Source: UBA4292 sp964648695
GTDB taxonomy: Bacteria; Bacillota; Clostridia; Lachnospirales; Lachnospiraceae
Direction of reading: 5' to 3'
Assembly (NCBI GenBank): GCA_964648695.1
Contig: CAZYLH010000032.1
Span: 1-14,748, forward strand
Length of the DNA: 14,748 nucleotides
Position numbers and translations under genes: made by a program
The notes under the pieces: model-generated
What the model saw: only the letters and a program-made list of their open reading frames with translations
The model's database searches: none
Told to the model about the DNA's origin: nothing
Shown: one piece after another, positions 7,301-13,613 of the stretch
How positions within the stretch are numbered: the first letter of the stretch is position 1
How the letters are laid out: each line of letters opens with the position of its first letter

Positions 7301-8974
7301 CTCCTGCCCTAAATAAACAGTTGTGGAGGTGACAATCTCCTCACGGATCGCATCTATGGGCGGGTTTGTAACCTGTGCAAAGAGCTGCTTAAAGTAGTTA
7401 AACAGGGGCTGATGTTCTTTTGAGAGAACCGCCAGCGGTGAATCCACTCCCATGGCAGAAACCGCCTCCGAGCCGTCCTTTGCCATGGGAAGGATCATGG
7501 TGCGAAGCTGCTCATAGGTGTAGCCAAAGCTCTTAGAAAGCCTCTGCCTCTCCTCATGACTGTACTCCCAGACTCTCTCATTTGGAATCTTAAGGCTTGA
7601 TAGCTCCACCAGATTTGAATCCAGCCACTCGCCATATGGCTGACGGGTGGAGTAGCGCTTCTTGATCTCATCGTCCGCGATAAGCTTGCCGTTCTTTGTG
7701 TCAACAAGAAGCATACGTCCCGGGCGCAGACGCTCCTTCTTTATGACATGCGTCTGGTCAATGTCTAAAGCCCCCACCTCTGAGGCAAGGATTACATAGT
7801 CATCATCCGTTATATAATATCTGGACGGGCGCAGACCGTTTCTGTCAAGCACCGCCCCCATCAGATCACCGTCTGAAAAGACGATGGATGCGGGCCCGTC
7901 CCAAGACTCCATCATCGTAGCATAATACTGATAAAAATCCTTCTTCTCCTTTGGCATATACTTGTCATTTGCCCAGGGCTCCGGAATGGTAACCATCACC
8001 GCAAGCGGAAGCTCCATACCGCTCATAACAAGAAATTCCAGAGTATTATCAAGCATGGCAGAATCTGAGCCTTCTGCATTTACCACGGGAAGAATCTTTG
8101 GCATCTCATCCTTTAAATAATCCGACTCCATATTCTCCTCGCGGGCATGCATCTTATCTGCGTTTCCGCGGATGGTGTTGATCTCGCCATTGTGAACGAT
8201 AAAGCGGTTTGGATGAGCGCGCTGCCAGCTGGGGTTTGTGTTCGTTGAAAAACGTGAATGAACAACCGCGATGGCGGAAACGTATGATTTGTCAAGCAGA
8301 TCCAGATAGAAATTTCTAAGCTGCTTAACAAGAAACATCCCCTTATACACAATGGTACGGCTACTTAGGGAAGCCACATAAGTATCATCATTTGACTGCT
8401 CAAAGACACGCCTTGCAACGTATAGCTTGCGGTCAAAATCCAGACCCTTCTCCACCCCAGCGGGCTTTTTTATAAATGCCTGCATAATGCAGGGCATGCA
8501 GTCCCTGGCACTGCTTCCAAGAATCGCAGGGTTTGTGGGAACGTCACGCCAGCCAAGTATCTCCATTCCCTCCTTATTGATGATGATCTCAAACATCTTC
8601 ATCGCCTGCATGCGCTTTAAGGGCTCCTGCGGAAAGAAGAACATACCTATTCCGTACTCCCTCTCATCACCGATGTCATAGTGAAGCTCCTTTGCCACCT
8701 TGCTAAAGAAGGGATGGGAAATCTGAAGGAGAATACCAACGCCGTCTCCGGTCTTTCCTTCCGCGTCCTTACCCGCACGGTGCTCAAGCTTTTCAACAAT
8801 GCCCAAAGCGTCATCCACCGTCTTATGAGTCTTCTTGCCCTTGATATTTACCACCGCGCCGATACCGCAGTTATCATGCTCAAAACGCGCATCATAAAGA
8901 CCCTGCTCTGCACGGATGTCGCTTCTTACCTCAAAGGGCGCCTGAGTTGTTCTGTCAACCTTTGCTCTTGCCAT
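4382..8974 (-). CDS. gltB: Glutamate synthase, large (alpha) subunit
   Basis: GltB hydrolyses glutamine and transfers the ammonia to 2-oxoglutarate, giving two glutamates with electrons from GltD. In Firmicutes it is also called gltA. From the ATG at 8974 it has 1530 residues. A 35-residue propeptide precedes Cys36 (NCGIGAV), the expected class II amidotransferase nucleophile after self-processing. The glutaminase domain runs to about 430, followed by a central domain, then the FMN-binding synthase domain (about 810-1190, with SGEGGEDKERL near 920). The 3Fe-4S cysteines are C1135, C1141 and C1146 (CVMMRVCNLDTC). The GXGXG beta-helix lies at about 1250-1470, including GDHGCEYMTGGR. The ATG is preferred because AGAAAGGA lies six bases upstream. 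An in-frame TTG at 8992 would add six residues but has no proper site. An attenuator-like leader precedes the gene, and gltD follows in the same operon. Confidence 0.96.
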   Translation of the reverse strand: MARAKVDRTTQAPFEVRSDIRAEQGLYDARFEHDNCGIGAVVNIKGKKTHKTVDDALGIVEKLEHRAGKDAEGKTGDGVGILLQISHPFFSKVAKELHYDIGDEREYGIGMFFFPQEPLKRMQAMKMFEIIINKEGMEILGWRDVPTNPAILGSSARDCMPCIMQAFIKKPAGVEKGLDFDRKLYVARRVFEQSNDDTYVASLSSRTIVYKGMFLVKQLRNFYLDLLDKSYVSAIAVVHSRFSTNTNPSWQRAHPNRFIVHNGEINTIRGNADKMHAREENMESDYLKDEMPKILPVVNAEGSDSAMLDNTLEFLVMSGMELPLAVMVTIPEPWANDKYMPKEKKDFYQYYATMMESWDGPASIVFSDGDLMGAVLDRNGLRPSRYYITDDDYVILASEVGALDIDQTHVIKKERLRPGRMLLVDTKNGKLIADDEIKKRYSTRQPYGEWLDSNLVELSSLKIPNERVWEYSHEERQRLSKSFGYTYEQLRTMILPMAKDGSEAVSAMGVDSPLAVLSKEHQPLFNYFKQLFAQVTNPPIDAIREEIVTSTTVYLGQEGNILKEEAKNCKILKIENPILTSTDLLKIKSMKVEGFHVVEVPIIFYKNTSLAKALDHMCLLVDRAEHDGANIIILTDRGVDENHVAIPSLLAVSTVNQHLIRTKKKTSVGIILESGEPREVHHFATLLGYGACAINPYLAQENIRYLIESGMLDKDYYAAVNSYNDAVLHGIVKIASKMGISTIQSYQGSQIFEAIGINSDVIKRYFTNTVSRVEGIGLEDISQDVHALHNKAFDPLGLGQDTTLDSIGSHKARAGFEEHLYNPKTIHLLQQSTKHGDYEMYKEYSKSINEDERTMNLRGLLEFKFDENGGIPIDEVESVDEIVKRFKTGAMSYGSISQEAHETLAIAMNTIHGKSNSGEGGEDKERLTTGKDGKNRCSAIKQIASGRFGVTSEYLVSAKEIQIKMAQGAKPGEGGQLPAGKVYPWIAKTRHSTPGVALISPPPHHDIYSIEDLAQLIYDCKNANVNSRISVKLVAEAGVGTVAAGVAKAGAQVILISGYDGGTGAAPRNSIYNAGLPWELGLSEAHQALIMNGLRDKVILETDGKLMTGRDVAIAAMLGAEEFGFATAPLVTMGCVMMRVCNLDTCPVGIATQNPELRKRFRGKPEYVINFMHFIAQELREYMAKLGIRTVDELVGRTDLLVQKKDFEFERANKVDLSRIINNPYASRPIAGYYNKNVFDFELDKTIDEKILLNKLKTALKNGSKRSIEVDVSSVDRTVGTIFGAEITRQHGDSTLQEDTFTIKCKGSGGQSFGAFIPKGLTLELVGDSNDYFGKGLSGGKLVVYPPKGVPFKAEENIIIGNVALYGATSGKVFINGVAGERFCVRNSGATAVVEGVGDHGCEYMTGGRAVILGPTGKNFAAGMSGGVAYVLDENRDLYTKLNKEMVSSEEISSKYDVMELKELIADHVKYTNSEKGKEILDNFSEYLPKFKKIMPHDYRRMLMAIYQMEEKGLSSEQAQIEAFYANTNQ

Positions 8975-9111
8975 ACTCTGTCCTTTCTGCAATGATAAAA
9001 AAAGAATACGAAACTAACAGGCTCCCCATTGAGCCCGGTTTCGTATCCTATTCATGCAGTTTTATTTTAAAAACCGGCTGCCATCCGAATACACGGATAT
9101 CTCAGCCGGTT
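8975..9111 (-). promoter_or_regulatory. gltBD leader with competing hairpins (candidate attenuator or riboswitch)
   Basis: The predicted transcript starts near 9108 and runs about 135 nt to the gltB ATG. Segment 1, AACCGGCTG (9111-9103), pairs with segment 2, CAGCCGGTT (9080-9072), with an inner stem ATCCG/CGGAT. Segment 3, within ATACGAAACCGGGCTC (9046-9031), pairs with segment 4 (9024-9006) to form a terminator. Segment 2 can instead pair with segment 3: CCGGTTT (9077-9071) with AAACCGG (9041-9035), plus two more pairs past a one-base bulge. Segments 1 and 3 therefore resemble each other and compete for segment 2. The only short ORFs (a GTG frame at 9094, an ATG frame at 9085) lack a ribosome binding site and Glu or Gln codons, so a leader peptide is unlikely. 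No known riboswitch family was recognised. Confidence 0.6.
8997..9046 (-). terminator. Intrinsic terminator inside the gltB leader
   Basis: The stem ATACGAAAC/GTTTCGTAT (9046-9038 with 9014-9006) is topped by GGCTC/GAGCC with six-base loop AATGGG, and is followed at once by C and seven T (9003-8997). It ends only about 20 bases before the gltB ATG, downstream of the gltB promoter. It should therefore stop gltB transcription unless an alternative fold or a factor intervenes. Confidence 0.75.
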
Positions 9112-9114
9112 ACC

Positions 9115-9143
9115 ATCATATAATAAAATCTATTATGTGTAAA
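9115..9143 (-). promoter_or_regulatory. Promoter of gltBD
   Basis: TTTACA (9143-9138), 17 bases, then TATGAT (9120-9115): five of six consensus bases at each element. The transcript would begin near 9108, at the foot of the first leader hairpin. Confidence 0.75.
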
Positions 9144-9159
9144 GTAAAACTTTTTGAAG

Positions 9160-9206
9160 AATTATCAGATAATTTCTAAATTTACTTTCTTGTGGCAAAT
9201 TATCAG
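9160..9206 (-). promoter_or_regulatory. Direct repeats CTGATAATT upstream of the gltB promoter
   Basis: The nonamer CTGATAATT occurs at 9206-9198 and again at 9168-9160 on the coding strand, 38 bases apart. The nearer copy lies inside an imperfect palindrome, AATTATCTGATAATT. It ends about 16 bases above the -35 box, where activators often bind. The regulator is unknown, and AT-rich chance similarity is possible. Confidence 0.3.
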
Positions 9207-9254
9207 TCTTTTATTCGTTTGTGCCGCAAACAAACTGTATTTCATGTCTTTTTC

Positions 9255-10445
9255 TTATAGTAGAGCGACAGTCTCCCTTGCGATTGCCAACTCCTCATTT
9301 GTCGGAACCACTAAAACTCTGCAGGCAGAACTTTCCGTTGCCAGGTCGGTCTCAACGCCCTTGGTCGCATCATTTAGCTCTTTGTTGATATAAATCCCGA
9401 CGCCTTCCAAAAATGCGCACACTCTTGCGCGGACCTTCGTATCATTCTCCCCAACACCTGCGGTAAAGGCGATAGCGTTCGCTCCGCCCATGGCTACAAT
9501 GTATGAGCCGATATACTTTGCGATATCATAGCAGAAGACATCCAGTGCCTCGTTTGCCAGCGGATTTCCCGCACTTGAGGCATCATCTAAGTCTCTAAAA
9601 TCGCTTGATACCTGGGACATTCCAGCCATTCCTGACTTCTTGTTGAGGATCTCCATCACTTCCTCAAGCGAAAGTCCTTCCTTTTCTGCTAAGAAGCTGA
9701 TAATGGTCGGGTCAAGGCTTCCGCTTCTGGTTCCCATAGGAAGCCCCTCTAGGGGCGTTAAGCCCATGGATGTATCTATGGACTTACCCTTCTTTACCGC
9801 ACAGATTGATGAGCCGTTTCCCAAATGACATACGACAATATTTACATCCTCAGGAGCTTTTCCAAGCATCGCTGCCGCACGCTTTGAGACATAGCTGTGG
9901 CTGGTGCCGTGAAAGCCGTAGCGGCGTATTCCGTACTTTACATAATACTCATGGGGAATGCCGTAAAGGTACGCTCTTTTAGGCATGGTCTGGTGAAAGG
10001 CAGTGTCAAATACCGCAACCATTGGCACATCCGGCATAAGCTCGCCACATGCCCTAACGCCGATCAAATTTGCTGGATTATGCAGGGGCGCAAGCTCGCT
10101 GCACTCCTCGATATCCTCTATCACCTCGGGCGTGATTAACGTTGACTTTGAAAATTTCTCTCCGCCGTGCACGATGCGATGACCAATAGCGCCAATCCCA
10201 GACAAATCCTCTATCACACCGCAGACCGGGTCTGTTAAGTGCTCTAAAACCAAAGAAACCGCCACCTTGTGATTTGGCATAGCGGTCTCTTTAACAACCC
10301 TGTCCTTACCTGTGGGCCTATGCACAAGTCGCCCATCTATTCCGATACGCTCACAAATGCCCTTTGCCAAAACCTCCTCGTTCTCAGAATCTATCAACTG
10401 ATATTTCAGCGAGGAGCTTCCGCAGTTTAACACCAAAACCTTCAT
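9255..10445 (-). CDS. ackA: Acetate kinase
   Basis: AckA interconverts acetyl phosphate and ADP with acetate and ATP, the ATP-yielding last step of acetate fermentation. The 396 residues are the standard length of the ASKHA-fold family. Residues known from the Methanosarcina enzyme are all present: N7 and the NCGSSSLKY motif, R90 in GHRIVHGGE, D147 in VFDTAFHQT, H179 in RRYGFHGTSH, the phosphate loop HLGNGSS (207-213), R240 in MGTRSGSLDP, the adenosine motif AFTAGVGEND (326-335), and E384. The ATG at 10445 lies six bases after the upstream stop. Its AGGAGG site is inside the last codons of that gene, 11 bases from the ATG, so translation is probably coupled. No pta is adjacent. No strong terminator follows the stop. 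Confidence 0.97.
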   Translation of the reverse strand: MKVLVLNCGSSSLKYQLIDSENEEVLAKGICERIGIDGRLVHRPTGKDRVVKETAMPNHKVAVSLVLEHLTDPVCGVIEDLSGIGAIGHRIVHGGEKFSKSTLITPEVIEDIEECSELAPLHNPANLIGVRACGELMPDVPMVAVFDTAFHQTMPKRAYLYGIPHEYYVKYGIRRYGFHGTSHSYVSKRAAAMLGKAPEDVNIVVCHLGNGSSICAVKKGKSIDTSMGLTPLEGLPMGTRSGSLDPTIISFLAEKEGLSLEEVMEILNKKSGMAGMSQVSSDFRDLDDASSAGNPLANEALDVFCYDIAKYIGSYIVAMGGANAIAFTAGVGENDTKVRARVCAFLEGVGIYINKELNDATKGVETDLATESSACRVLVVPTNEELAIARETVALL

Positions 10446-10451
10446 AGAAAC

Positions 10452-11552
10452 TCATGCCTCCTCTTCACTCTTTATTTTAAGAAGCATCTCAAGGCGCTTC
10501 TTCATAGCCTCAAACTGCTTGTTATCAGGCACCATCTCGCAGGCTGTCTTTGCAGTCTCGTATGCATGGTTTAGCTGGGCATCGCCCTTTTTTCTATCGC
10601 CGCGTGTCTGATAATACTGTCCGCTTAGCATGTAGCAGGTGATCTCATCAGCCAGAGCGGCATTCTTTGCCATGGCATTTACCATGCTGATCTTCTGTGT
10701 CGCCTTCTCATAGGCTGCGTCAATCTCTTGTTCGTCATGCTTTAGTATCACATGGCATCCGGCAAGATTCATGTAGTTTCTGGCGATCAGTATACCAAAA
10801 CGCACCGGATCCTCTTTCTCATGCTCTGAGAGGACAAAGATGGAATCCTCTAAGCTATTCTGGGCATTTTCTGCGTCCTTATACAGAGAATAAATGGTCG
10901 CAAGCGTCGCCATGCTGGTTGCTAGCTTCAGCCCCGTCTCCTTGTTGTCCACAGCCTGATAGATGGCTTTTTGAATATTTACCACGTCCTTATACATGGC
11001 TATCGCGTCCTTGTAATTTCCAGTGGACGCGTTCATTATGGCAAGCGCCGCTATGCAGTCCGCCCGCAACGACAGATGCTTTGCGCTGCCCTTTTTCGCA
11101 TTATCCTTTATTACGGTGATAGCAGCTTTATAAAAGTTTACTCCAGCGTCATACGCTCGCTGTGTTTTTTCTGTCAAAGCCCTTGGTTTATTTCCAAAAA
11201 CGTTGCAGCCTATGCTTGTCCTGCAGTTGTTGGCAAGCTTTGCATAGGTCTGAGCCAGGCGCAGATCAAACTTTTCTTTGTCAAGTTCATAGAGCTTTTG
11301 CGCATACTGAACCATCTTCTTGTAGTAGGTTTCCGCCTCCACAAAATTCCTTGCTCTAAGGCGCATATCCCCGATCACCTCGCTGTAGGTGATGACAACG
11401 CCGTAAAACTCTGGGCAGTCATTTGGAAGGGTCTCCTCCACCCATTTTTGCATATCAAGGATCATGTTGACCGCTTCGTCAGGCTGCTGCTTTGCCAGAG
11501 TCAGCGCGGCATTTAAGCGCTCCTGCGCCTTTTTGACCTCATTTTCGTACAT
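10452..11552 (-). CDS. Soluble TPR-like helical repeat protein, function unknown
   Basis: This 366-residue protein has no signal peptide or membrane segment and should be cytoplasmic. It consists of helical hairpins of tetratricopeptide type: about 64-110 (ARNFVEAETYYKKMVQYA), 163-200 (GNYKDAIAMYKDVVNIQ), 208-243, 256-290 and 303-340 (GDRKKGDAQLNHAYETA). The Ala, Tyr and Gly spacing fits TPR, but the units are irregular. Such proteins usually act as binding scaffolds, and no catalytic motif is seen. The ATG at 11552 follows an AAGGGG site by seven bases. It lies 21 bases after the LCP gene and six bases before ackA, so it is very probably in one operon with them. A link to wall assembly or acetate metabolism is inferred only from this position. 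Confidence 0.85.
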   Translation of the reverse strand: MYENEVKKAQERLNAALTLAKQQPDEAVNMILDMQKWVEETLPNDCPEFYGVVITYSEVIGDMRLRARNFVEAETYYKKMVQYAQKLYELDKEKFDLRLAQTYAKLANNCRTSIGCNVFGNKPRALTEKTQRAYDAGVNFYKAAITVIKDNAKKGSAKHLSLRADCIAALAIMNASTGNYKDAIAMYKDVVNIQKAIYQAVDNKETGLKLATSMATLATIYSLYKDAENAQNSLEDSIFVLSEHEKEDPVRFGILIARNYMNLAGCHVILKHDEQEIDAAYEKATQKISMVNAMAKNAALADEITCYMLSGQYYQTRGDRKKGDAQLNHAYETAKTACEMVPDNKQFEAMKKRLEMLLKIKSEEEA

Positions 11553-11573
11553 AGTTTATCCCCTTTATAAATA

Positions 11574-12806
11574 CTAGTCCGTTCCGTATATTATACTGTG
11601 CAGCATACTGATGGTGTACTCAAAATCCGGCACAAGCATCCCATTCCATGTGTAGTAATATCCGTCGTATGGCACCCTGTTTGTTACCAGTTCATAATCA
11701 AGATAGCCGTATGCAGCAAGAAGAAGGGTCTGCAATGTGGAATCGTCTATGTTATGGGTGATGCAGGGAAGGGCAGTGTTTAAGAACGATGCAAGCTCTG
11801 TCACACTTAACTCCTTCATCTTTTCAAACATCAGGCTTAGGATTTTTCGCTGACGCTCCGTTCTGGCATAATCCGCTCCGTCAGTATAGCGGATCCTCGC
11901 ATAAGCAACCGCCTGCAATCCATTTAAGTGGACATATCCGCCCGTCAGCATGTAATCCGATGCATTCACACCGGTTTCCGCCGCAAGATATGGAATGTAG
12001 TACTGATTTGCCACGGAGGCCTCCTCGTCCGTTATCTCTAAGTCCACTCCTCCAAGGCTGTCTATGATTTCGATCATGTCATAAAAGCTAACCGAAGCGT
12101 AATTATCAATGTCTATCATATACATTTCTTCTATGGTCTGAACAAGAAGAGGCCCTCCGCCCTTTGCATGGGCATAATTTAACTTTTGAGGGCTCTCAAC
12201 CCCGGAGATAACCGCATAGAGGTCACGCATAAAGGATGTCAATATAATCTGCTCGGTTTCCATGTTGATGGAAACTAAAATCATGCTGTCAGAGTTACCG
12301 TTCCATGTCTCTCCTGCTCTTAAGTCCAGGCCGATAAGGAGAATGTTATAGACGTCTCCATCTCCTAGAGTCACCTCAAGTCCCTGTCGCTGCTCCTCTA
12401 TACTCTCAAACTCCAGCTGTTGATCAGCGGAGAGTGTTTCTTCTTCAAGGCTGTCGTCAAGCAGTATATATTCGTCCGAGATGTAGTTTGTCTTGCTAAA
12501 ATAGTACTGAAACACTATCACCGCCGTCAGCATAACCAGCAAAGCCACGCCTATAATAATTCCCAGCGCGATCACCGCTCGGTTTATAAGTCTTTTTCTG
12601 GCCCTGGCCTTAGCTCTTTCCCTTGATCTGGTCTTTGATCTTGTAGGCGAGCCAGCATCCGACCTTGCCTCCACTTTGGCATCCGACCTTGCACTTGACC
12701 TGACACCTGACCTGGCTTTTGATCTGACCTTTGACTTGGCGTTTGACCTGGTCTTTGACCTGACTTTTGATCTATGTCTGGCCTCGTTTTCTCTATTTTC
12801 TGACAT
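11574..12806 (-). CDS. LCP (LytR-CpsA-Psr) family cell-wall polymer transferase with Arg-Ser-rich tail
   Basis: LCP proteins transfer undecaprenyl-linked glycopolymers such as teichoic acids or capsule to peptidoglycan outside the membrane. The 410 residues comprise a cytoplasmic tail (1-75), one membrane helix (about 76-100), a linker, and the LCP domain (about 152-330). Family marks include NILLIGLDLRAGETWNGNSDS (154-174) with the conserved Asp and Arg, SFMRDLY (191-197), KLNYAHAKGGGPLL (208-221), and ARIRYTDGADYARTERQRKIL (302-322) with arginines for pyrophosphate binding. The C-terminal 80 residues are not recognised. The tail (12-63) is built of 13 four-residue units such as RSKV and RSKT, unusually long and basic. 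A GGAAAGGA site lies about four bases before the ATG. The gene heads the LCP-TPR-ackA unit. Confidence 0.93.
   Translation of the reverse strand: MSENRENEARHRSKVRSKTRSNAKSKVRSKARSGVRSSARSDAKVEARSDAGSPTRSKTRSRERAKARARKRLINRAVIALGIIIGVALLVMLTAVIVFQYYFSKTNYISDEYILLDDSLEEETLSADQQLEFESIEEQRQGLEVTLGDGDVYNILLIGLDLRAGETWNGNSDSMILVSINMETEQIILTSFMRDLYAVISGVESPQKLNYAHAKGGGPLLVQTIEEMYMIDIDNYASVSFYDMIEIIDSLGGVDLEITDEEASVANQYYIPYLAAETGVNASDYMLTGGYVHLNGLQAVAYARIRYTDGADYARTERQRKILSLMFEKMKELSVTELASFLNTALPCITHNIDDSTLQTLLLAAYGYLDYELVTNRVPYDGYYYTWNGMLVPDFEYTISMLHSIIYGTD
12594..12773 (-). repeat. 12-bp minisatellite encoding the RSxx tail of the LCP protein
   Basis: Thirteen in-frame 12-bp units (12773-12618) follow the pattern AGR TCR NNN GYC, and two degenerate units continue to about 12594. 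Arginine is AGA or AGG throughout and serine is almost always TCA or TCG, so the DNA and not just the protein is repetitive. Gain or loss of a unit keeps the frame. Confidence 0.85.
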
Positions 12807-12859
12807 AACTTCCTTTCCGTCAAAAAGACAATCCTATAATCGTCTTAAAACACCCATCC

Positions 12860-12888
12860 ACTATACCAAAAAAAGGCGCAAAACTCAA
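12860..12888 (-). promoter_or_regulatory. Promoter of the LCP-TPR-ackA operon
   Basis: TTGAGT (12888-12883), 17 bases, then TATAGT (12865-12860): four and five of six consensus bases. Transcription would start near 12853, giving a 5' UTR of about 46 nt. The UTR holds a weak hairpin, AAGACGAT/ATTGTCTT (12846-12825), followed by only three or four T, which is not clearly a terminator. No other promoter is apparent between here and ackA. Confidence 0.65.
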
Positions 12889-12914
12889 CTGGATTTTTTC
12901 TCGGACAGTAGTTT

Positions 12915-13532
12915 TTACTTGTTTTTTTCGCGCAGTGAAAAAACGCAACCACAGTAGTCCTGCCGGTATAGATTATATTCGCGGGAGAGTTCTATGGAGC
13001 GCAGATATCCGCCCTTTTTCTTAAAATCCGATGGCAGGTAAGTAATCTCATACTCTTTTTCCAGCTCCTCACCGATCTCGTTAAGCCACTCGGCATTTTT
13101 CATGGGGCTTATTGAGAGGGTTGTGGTAAAAAAATCCGCCCCCAATTCCTCACAGAGCCTGGCGGTCTCAGAAAGGCGAAGCTTATAGCAGACATAGCAG
13201 CGCTTTCCGCGCTCAGGCTCATTTTCAAGCCCCCGCACCGCCTCATAAAAGGCCTCTGGCTGATAGACTCCCTCTATAAAGTGTACGGGGTTAGAAAGCG
13301 GCATTTTCTCAAGCAAGGCCTTTTGCTCTGCCACTCTTCTTTCATACTCCGTGGCACTCCCAATGTTAGGATTATAATAAAAAATTGTGATCTCAAAATA
13401 TTTAGACAGATATTCTAAGACATAGCTGCTGCACGGAGCGCAGCAGCTGTGCAGCAAAAGCTTCTTTGGCGGCTCACCCACAAGCTTCGTGGTTACCCGA
13501 TCAAGCTCCTTTTGATAATTTCTCTTTTCCAT
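12915..13532 (-). CDS. queH: Epoxyqueuosine reductase QueH
   Basis: QueH (formerly DUF208) reduces epoxyqueuosine to queuosine at the wobble base of tRNAs with GUN anticodons. It is the non-cobalamin alternative to QueG. From the ATG at 13532 it has 205 residues. The family cysteines are all visible: HSCCAPCS (C30, C31, C34), GKRCYVCYK (C112, C115) and DYCGC (C194, C196). They supply the 4Fe-4S site and a second metal or redox pair. The ATG is chosen because AGAGG lies a few bases upstream. The longer in-frame option starts at a TTG at 13562, inside the rpoD terminator hairpin. The gene sits alone between rpoD and the LCP operon. No clear promoter was found, so it may depend on read-through from rpoD. 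No other queuosine gene is present. Confidence 0.93.
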   Translation of the reverse strand: MEKRNYQKELDRVTTKLVGEPPKKLLLHSCCAPCSSYVLEYLSKYFEITIFYYNPNIGSATEYERRVAEQKALLEKMPLSNPVHFIEGVYQPEAFYEAVRGLENEPERGKRCYVCYKLRLSETARLCEELGADFFTTTLSISPMKNAEWLNEIGEELEKEYEITYLPSDFKKKGGYLRSIELSREYNLYRQDYCGCVFSLREKNK

Positions 13533-13546
13533 GCCTTCCTCTATGC

Positions 13547-13596
13547 AAAAAAAGAGCTGCAAAACAGCTTTTCAGATATTTTGCAGCCTTTTTTTT
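13547..13596 (-). terminator. Bidirectional terminator between rpoD and queH
   Basis: The stem GCTGCAAAA/TTTTGCAGC (13556-13564 with 13579-13587) has a 14-base loop. On the coding strand it is followed by T, C and seven T; on the other strand by C and eight T. It should end the rpoD transcript. The queH start codon is only about 15 bases beyond the T run, so queH expression would need read-through or a promoter not recognised here. Confidence 0.85.
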
Positions 13597-13613
13597 CCTT
13601 AGATTGACGTATA

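Noticed and set aside
8975..8992. TTG start for gltB at 8992, adding six residues
   Set aside because: The TTG has no ribosome binding site at proper distance and overlaps the sequence that serves as AGAAAGGA for the ATG at 8974. The 35-residue propeptide from the ATG is also normal.
4178..8995. Many open frames opposite gltB and gltD
   Set aside because: They are antisense shadows of two well-conserved genes, with no recognisable domains.
9052..9094. Short leader peptides in the gltB leader (GTG frame at 9094, ATG frame at 9085)
   Set aside because: Neither has a ribosome binding site, and neither contains glutamate or glutamine codons as an amino-acid attenuator would.
9072..9111. First gltB leader hairpin as simply the ackA terminator
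   Set aside because: Not excluded, but the best promoter for gltB starts transcription at its base, and its 3' arm pairs with the downstream terminator, so a leader role explains more.
12825..12846. Hairpin in the LCP 5' UTR as a second attenuator
   Set aside because: The stem is short, includes a G-U pair, and is followed by only a few T. No competing fold was seen.
12584..12957. Long open frames overlapping the start of the LCP gene in other frames on both strands
   Set aside because: They are by-products of the 12-bp repeat, which keeps all frames open. They lack ribosome sites, and the LCP frame has clear domain motifs.
13533..13562. TTG start for queH at 13562
   Set aside because: It lies inside the stem and T run of the rpoD terminator. 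The ATG at 13532 has its own AGAGG site and begins near the usual family N-terminus.
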